Shown here piece by piece: positions 61,514 through 64,000 of a stretch of 64,000 nt of DNA; the stretch's first letter is position 1; the number at the start of each line of letters is the position of its first letter. Origin of the DNA: Halanaerobium saccharolyticum (GTDB lineage Bacteria; Bacillota; Halanaerobiia; Halanaerobiales; Halanaerobiaceae). Position numbers and translations under genes: made by a program. Location of the stretch: the NCBI RefSeq assembly GCF_003259895.1, contig NZ_QLME01000003.1, forward strand, positions 124,001 through 188,000, given 5' to 3'. The notes under the pieces were generated by a model. The model saw only the letters and a list, made by a program, of their open reading frames with translations, did not search any database and was not told where the DNA came from.

Positions 61514-64000
61514 TTGGCAGAGTTAACACCGATGATGCAGCAGTATCATGACTTAAAAAATAAATATCAGGATTCAATCTTATTTTTTCGGCTGGGAGAT
61601 TTTTACGAAATGTTTGGTGAGGATGCTAAAAGAGCTGCTAAAATCCTGGATATTGCCCTAACTTCACGTAATAAAGGTGGAGGCGAAAAAATACCAATGG
61701 CTGGTGTTCCCTATCATTCAGCTGCCTCTTATATTGAAAAATTAATCAAAAATGGAATCAAGGTAGCAATCTGTGAACAGCTGGAAGATCCTTCAGAAAG
61801 CAGTGGAATTGTGGAAAGAGATGTGATCAGAGTTGTAACTCCAGGAACGGTTATTGAAAATGAAATTTTAGCTGATAATGAGAATAATTATCTGGCTGCT
61901 GCCTTTCAATTTGGAGATTATTATGGCTTTTCTTATACAGATATTTCAACCGGAGAATTTTATTTAACCGAATTTCCTGCTTCAGATCAGGGTAAATTAA
62001 AGGATGAGATCAACAGAATTTCTCCTCAGGAGATATTATTAGATCAGAAAACAGCTAAATCTGATTTAATCAGTGAATTACAGAATGTTTATAATTTCAC
62101 TTTAAATATTCTGGAAGATAAAAAATATAATCGACTTTATCAGAGGCTGCTGGATCATTTTAAGCTTAAGTCACTGGAGGGTTTTGGCTGTGAAGAAATG
62201 AAAGCAGCAGTTTATGCTGCTGGACAGGTGCTTTCTTATTTAGGAGATACTCAAAAAAGAACTGTTAATCAGATTACAGTTTTAAAATCATATCATTTAG
62301 AAGATTATATGGTTTTAGATTCAGCCAGCCGCAGAAATTTGGAGCTAACTTCAACGATAAGAGATAATCAGCGTTCAGGTTCCCTGCTTTCAATAGTAGA
62401 CCAGACTGTAACTTCTATGGGTGGGAGAGAAATAAAAAAATGGATTAATCAGCCTCTAATTCAAAAAGAGGAAATTGTTAAAAGACATCAGGCGCTGGCA
62501 GAGATTATTGATAATTATATGATATTAGAAAAACTGAGATCTGAGCTTATAGAAATTTACGATTTAGAGCGAATTATGAGTAAAATAACCTATCAGTCAG
62601 CTAATGCAAGAGATATGATTGCTTTAAGAAATTCGCTGGCTAAACTGCCCGCTGTTAAAGAATTAATGGCTGAACTGGAAAGTGATTTACTGCTTGAACT
62701 GCAGCAAAAATTTGATCTTTTAGAAGATATTCATGCTTTAATTGATGGCTCAATTAAAGAAGAGCCTCCTACTACAATAACTGAAGGTGGAATTATTAAA
62801 GATGGATATAACTCGAAGTTAGATAACTTAAGAGACTTAGTCAGCAGTGGCAAGGACTGGATTACTTCTCTCCAGAAAGAGGAAAGAGAAAAAACAGGGA
62901 TCAATACTTTAAAGGTTGGTTTTAATAAAGTTTTTGGTTATTATCTTGAAGTGACAAATTCTCATACTGATAAAGTACCAGATCGATATGAACGCAAACA
63001 GACTTTAAGCAACAGTGAACGTTATATTATTCCAAAATTAAAGGAAAAAGAATCAGAAGTTCTTGGTGCTGAAGAGAAGATAAATGATTTAGAATATAAT
63101 TTATTTGTAGAAATAAGAGATAAAATAGCAGAAGAAGTAGAAAGAATCAATCAGACAGCTGCTATAATTGCCCAATTAGATGTTTTATTATCATTTTCCT
63201 ATCTGGCAATGGAAAATAATTATAGTCGACCAGAAATTAATAATGGGGCGGAAATTAAAATTGAAAATGGACGTCATCCAGTAGTAGAAAAAATGTTTGC
63301 CGAGCAGTTTGTACCAAATGACTGTTATTTAAATCAGAGTGATCAGCGCTTTATTATCATTACAGGTCCCAACATGTCCGGTAAATCCACTTATATGAGG
63401 CAGGTTGCCTTGATTGTATTGATGGCACAGGTAGGATCTTATGTGCCGGCAGATAAAGCTGTAATTGGACTAACAGATAGAATTTTCACCAGAGTTGGAG
63501 CCAGTGATGATCTAACAACAGGACAGAGTACTTTTATGGTAGAAATGAACGAGGTTGCGAATATAGTTAATAACAGTACCGAAAAAAGTTTAATTATTCT
63601 AGATGAAGTAGGAAGAGGTACCAGCACCTATGATGGTGTTTCTATTGCCTGGTCTGTCAGTGAATACCTTAATAACCCAGAGCGTATTGGTGCAAGAACT
63701 TTATTTGCAACACATTATCACGAACTTACAAGATTGGAAGATGAGTACCAGGGCATTAAAAATTACAATGTATTGGTTAAAGAAGATAGTGATGGGGTAC
63801 ACTTTTTACACCGTATTGTTGAGGGCAGATCTAGTGACAGTTATGGAATAGAAGTTGCCCGACTGGCAGGGCTGCCGGAGGAAATTATAATCAGTGCTCA
63901 GAAAATATTATCGCGGCTGGAAGAAAACAATAAAATGCCGGTTCGCAAATTAGAAAAAACAGTGGCTGATGATAAACATCAGCAGCTGCCGTTATTTAAT
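61514..64000 (+). CDS. mutS: DNA mismatch repair protein MutS (3' end outside window)
   Basis: Mismatch recognition ATPase. 829 codons are present without a stop, so the gene runs past the window; the usual length is about 870 residues, so only the end is missing. Residues 1-110 are the mismatch-binding domain with the wedge FFRLGDFYEMF (Phe-x-Glu). The core clamp follows (SRRNLELTSTIRDNQRSGSLL). The ATPase has Walker A GPNMSGKST near residue 618, ASDDLTTGQSTFMVEM and DEVGRGTSTYDG, then FATHYHELT. Start TTG 61514 follows GGAGGGA. mutL would be expected downstream. Confidence 0.96.
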   Translation, partial: MAELTPMMQQYHDLKNKYQDSILFFRLGDFYEMFGEDAKRAAKILDIALTSRNKGGGEKIPMAGVPYHSAASYIEKLIKNGIKVAICEQLEDPSESSGIVERDVIRVVTPGTVIENEILADNENNYLAAAFQFGDYYGFSYTDISTGEFYLTEFPASDQGKLKDEINRISPQEILLDQKTAKSDLISELQNVYNFTLNILEDKKYNRLYQRLLDHFKLKSLEGFGCEEMKAAVYAAGQVLSYLGDTQKRTVNQITVLKSYHLEDYMVLDSASRRNLELTSTIRDNQRSGSLLSIVDQTVTSMGGREIKKWINQPLIQKEEIVKRHQALAEIIDNYMILEKLRSELIEIYDLERIMSKITYQSANARDMIALRNSLAKLPAVKELMAELESDLLLELQQKFDLLEDIHALIDGSIKEEPPTTITEGGIIKDGYNSKLDNLRDLVSSGKDWITSLQKEEREKTGINTLKVGFNKVFGYYLEVTNSHTDKVPDRYERKQTLSNSERYIIPKLKEKESEVLGAEEKINDLEYNLFVEIRDKIAEEVERINQTAAIIAQLDVLLSFSYLAMENNYSRPEINNGAEIKIENGRHPVVEKMFAEQFVPNDCYLNQSDQRFIIITGPNMSGKSTYMRQVALIVLMAQVGSYVPADKAVIGLTDRIFTRVGASDDLTTGQSTFMVEMNEVANIVNNSTEKSLIILDEVGRGTSTYDGVSIAWSVSEYLNNPERIGARTLFATHYHELTRLEDEYQGIKNYNVLVKEDSDGVHFLHRIVEGRSSDSYGIEVARLAGLPEEIIISAQKILSRLEENNKMPVRKLEKTVADDKHQQLPLFN

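Noticed and set aside
61514-64000. Possible frameshift in mutS because no stop codon is seen
   Set aside because: The frame stays open with all motifs in order up to the window edge; it is cut by the window, not broken.

Overview
The window is a 64 kb piece of an AT-rich, low-GC chromosome. It carries Firmicutes housekeeping and sporulation-related genes (spoVS, a SleB-type hydrolase, an FtsK/SpoIIIE translocase, rny-ymdB). Together with these it has signs of a two-membrane envelope: an ExbB-ExbD-TonB set, an SLH/coiled-coil/membrane-anchor protein, and a BMP-type binding protein without a lipobox. Several secreted or spacer regions are extremely acidic, and a Trk potassium system and a ClC chloride protein lie side by side. 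This combination points to Halanaerobiales, most likely Halanaerobium or a close relative. That assignment is inferred from gene content, not from a database match.

Layout. 1-5.1 kb: end of asnS, a secreted FAD protein, an Ogt-like protein without its catalytic Cys, and pepF. 5.2-12 kb: esterase, two peptidases (pepV, M18), a PatB-type lyase, a HI0933-type flavoprotein and a YlbF-family protein. 12-19.3 kb: a glutaredoxin-thioredoxin reductase fusion, acylphosphatase, a complete 1733-bp IS1380-type insertion sequence with a 5-bp target duplication, nicotinamidase, a THUMP methyltransferase, an EamA transporter and asd. 19.3-30.2 kb: RNase J, uppP, ftsK, a GntR regulator and a four-gene BMP/Nup nucleoside ABC transporter. 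30.3-34 kb: rodZ-like gene, tRNA-Tyr and tRNA-Glu (minus strand), mnmM, a tandemly duplicated tRNA-Trp/tRNA-Thr pair, a small DUF protein and tRNA-Pro. 34-44 kb: rimO, pgsA, pgpA, cinA, a TPR protein, thpR, recA, recX, rny, ymdB, spoVS. 44-51.8 kb: a two-component system followed by an envelope block (exbB, exbD, tonB, a large secreted protein with a cohesin-like end, an SLH protein and a cell-wall hydrolase). 51.8-56.3 kb: divergent topoisomerase IV genes. 56.3-60 kb: ClC protein, rubredoxin, trkH, trkA. 60-64 kb: miaB and mutS (cut by the window end).

How it fits together. The order ftsK-GntR-(Nup ABC)-rodZ-rimO-pgsA-cinA-recA-rny-ymdB-spoVS-miaB-mutS resembles the backbone known from Bacillus and Clostridia. 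The tRNA cluster, the TCS/TonB envelope block, topoisomerase IV and the ClC/Trk block look like insertions into it. Many genes start with TTG or GTG behind strong Shine-Dalgarno sequences. I therefore moved several starts downstream from the longest possible ORF to the codon that follows the SD. Promoters are mostly of the clear sigma-A type with 17-18 bp spacers.

Most worth a second look: a near-perfect LexA/SOS box over the uppP-ftsK promoter; the envelope block at 46.2-51.8 kb; a ClC protein lacking both the external and internal gating glutamates beside the Trk genes; an Ogt homologue lacking its Cys and Arg finger; and a hairpin lying exactly between the SD and the start codon of pepV.
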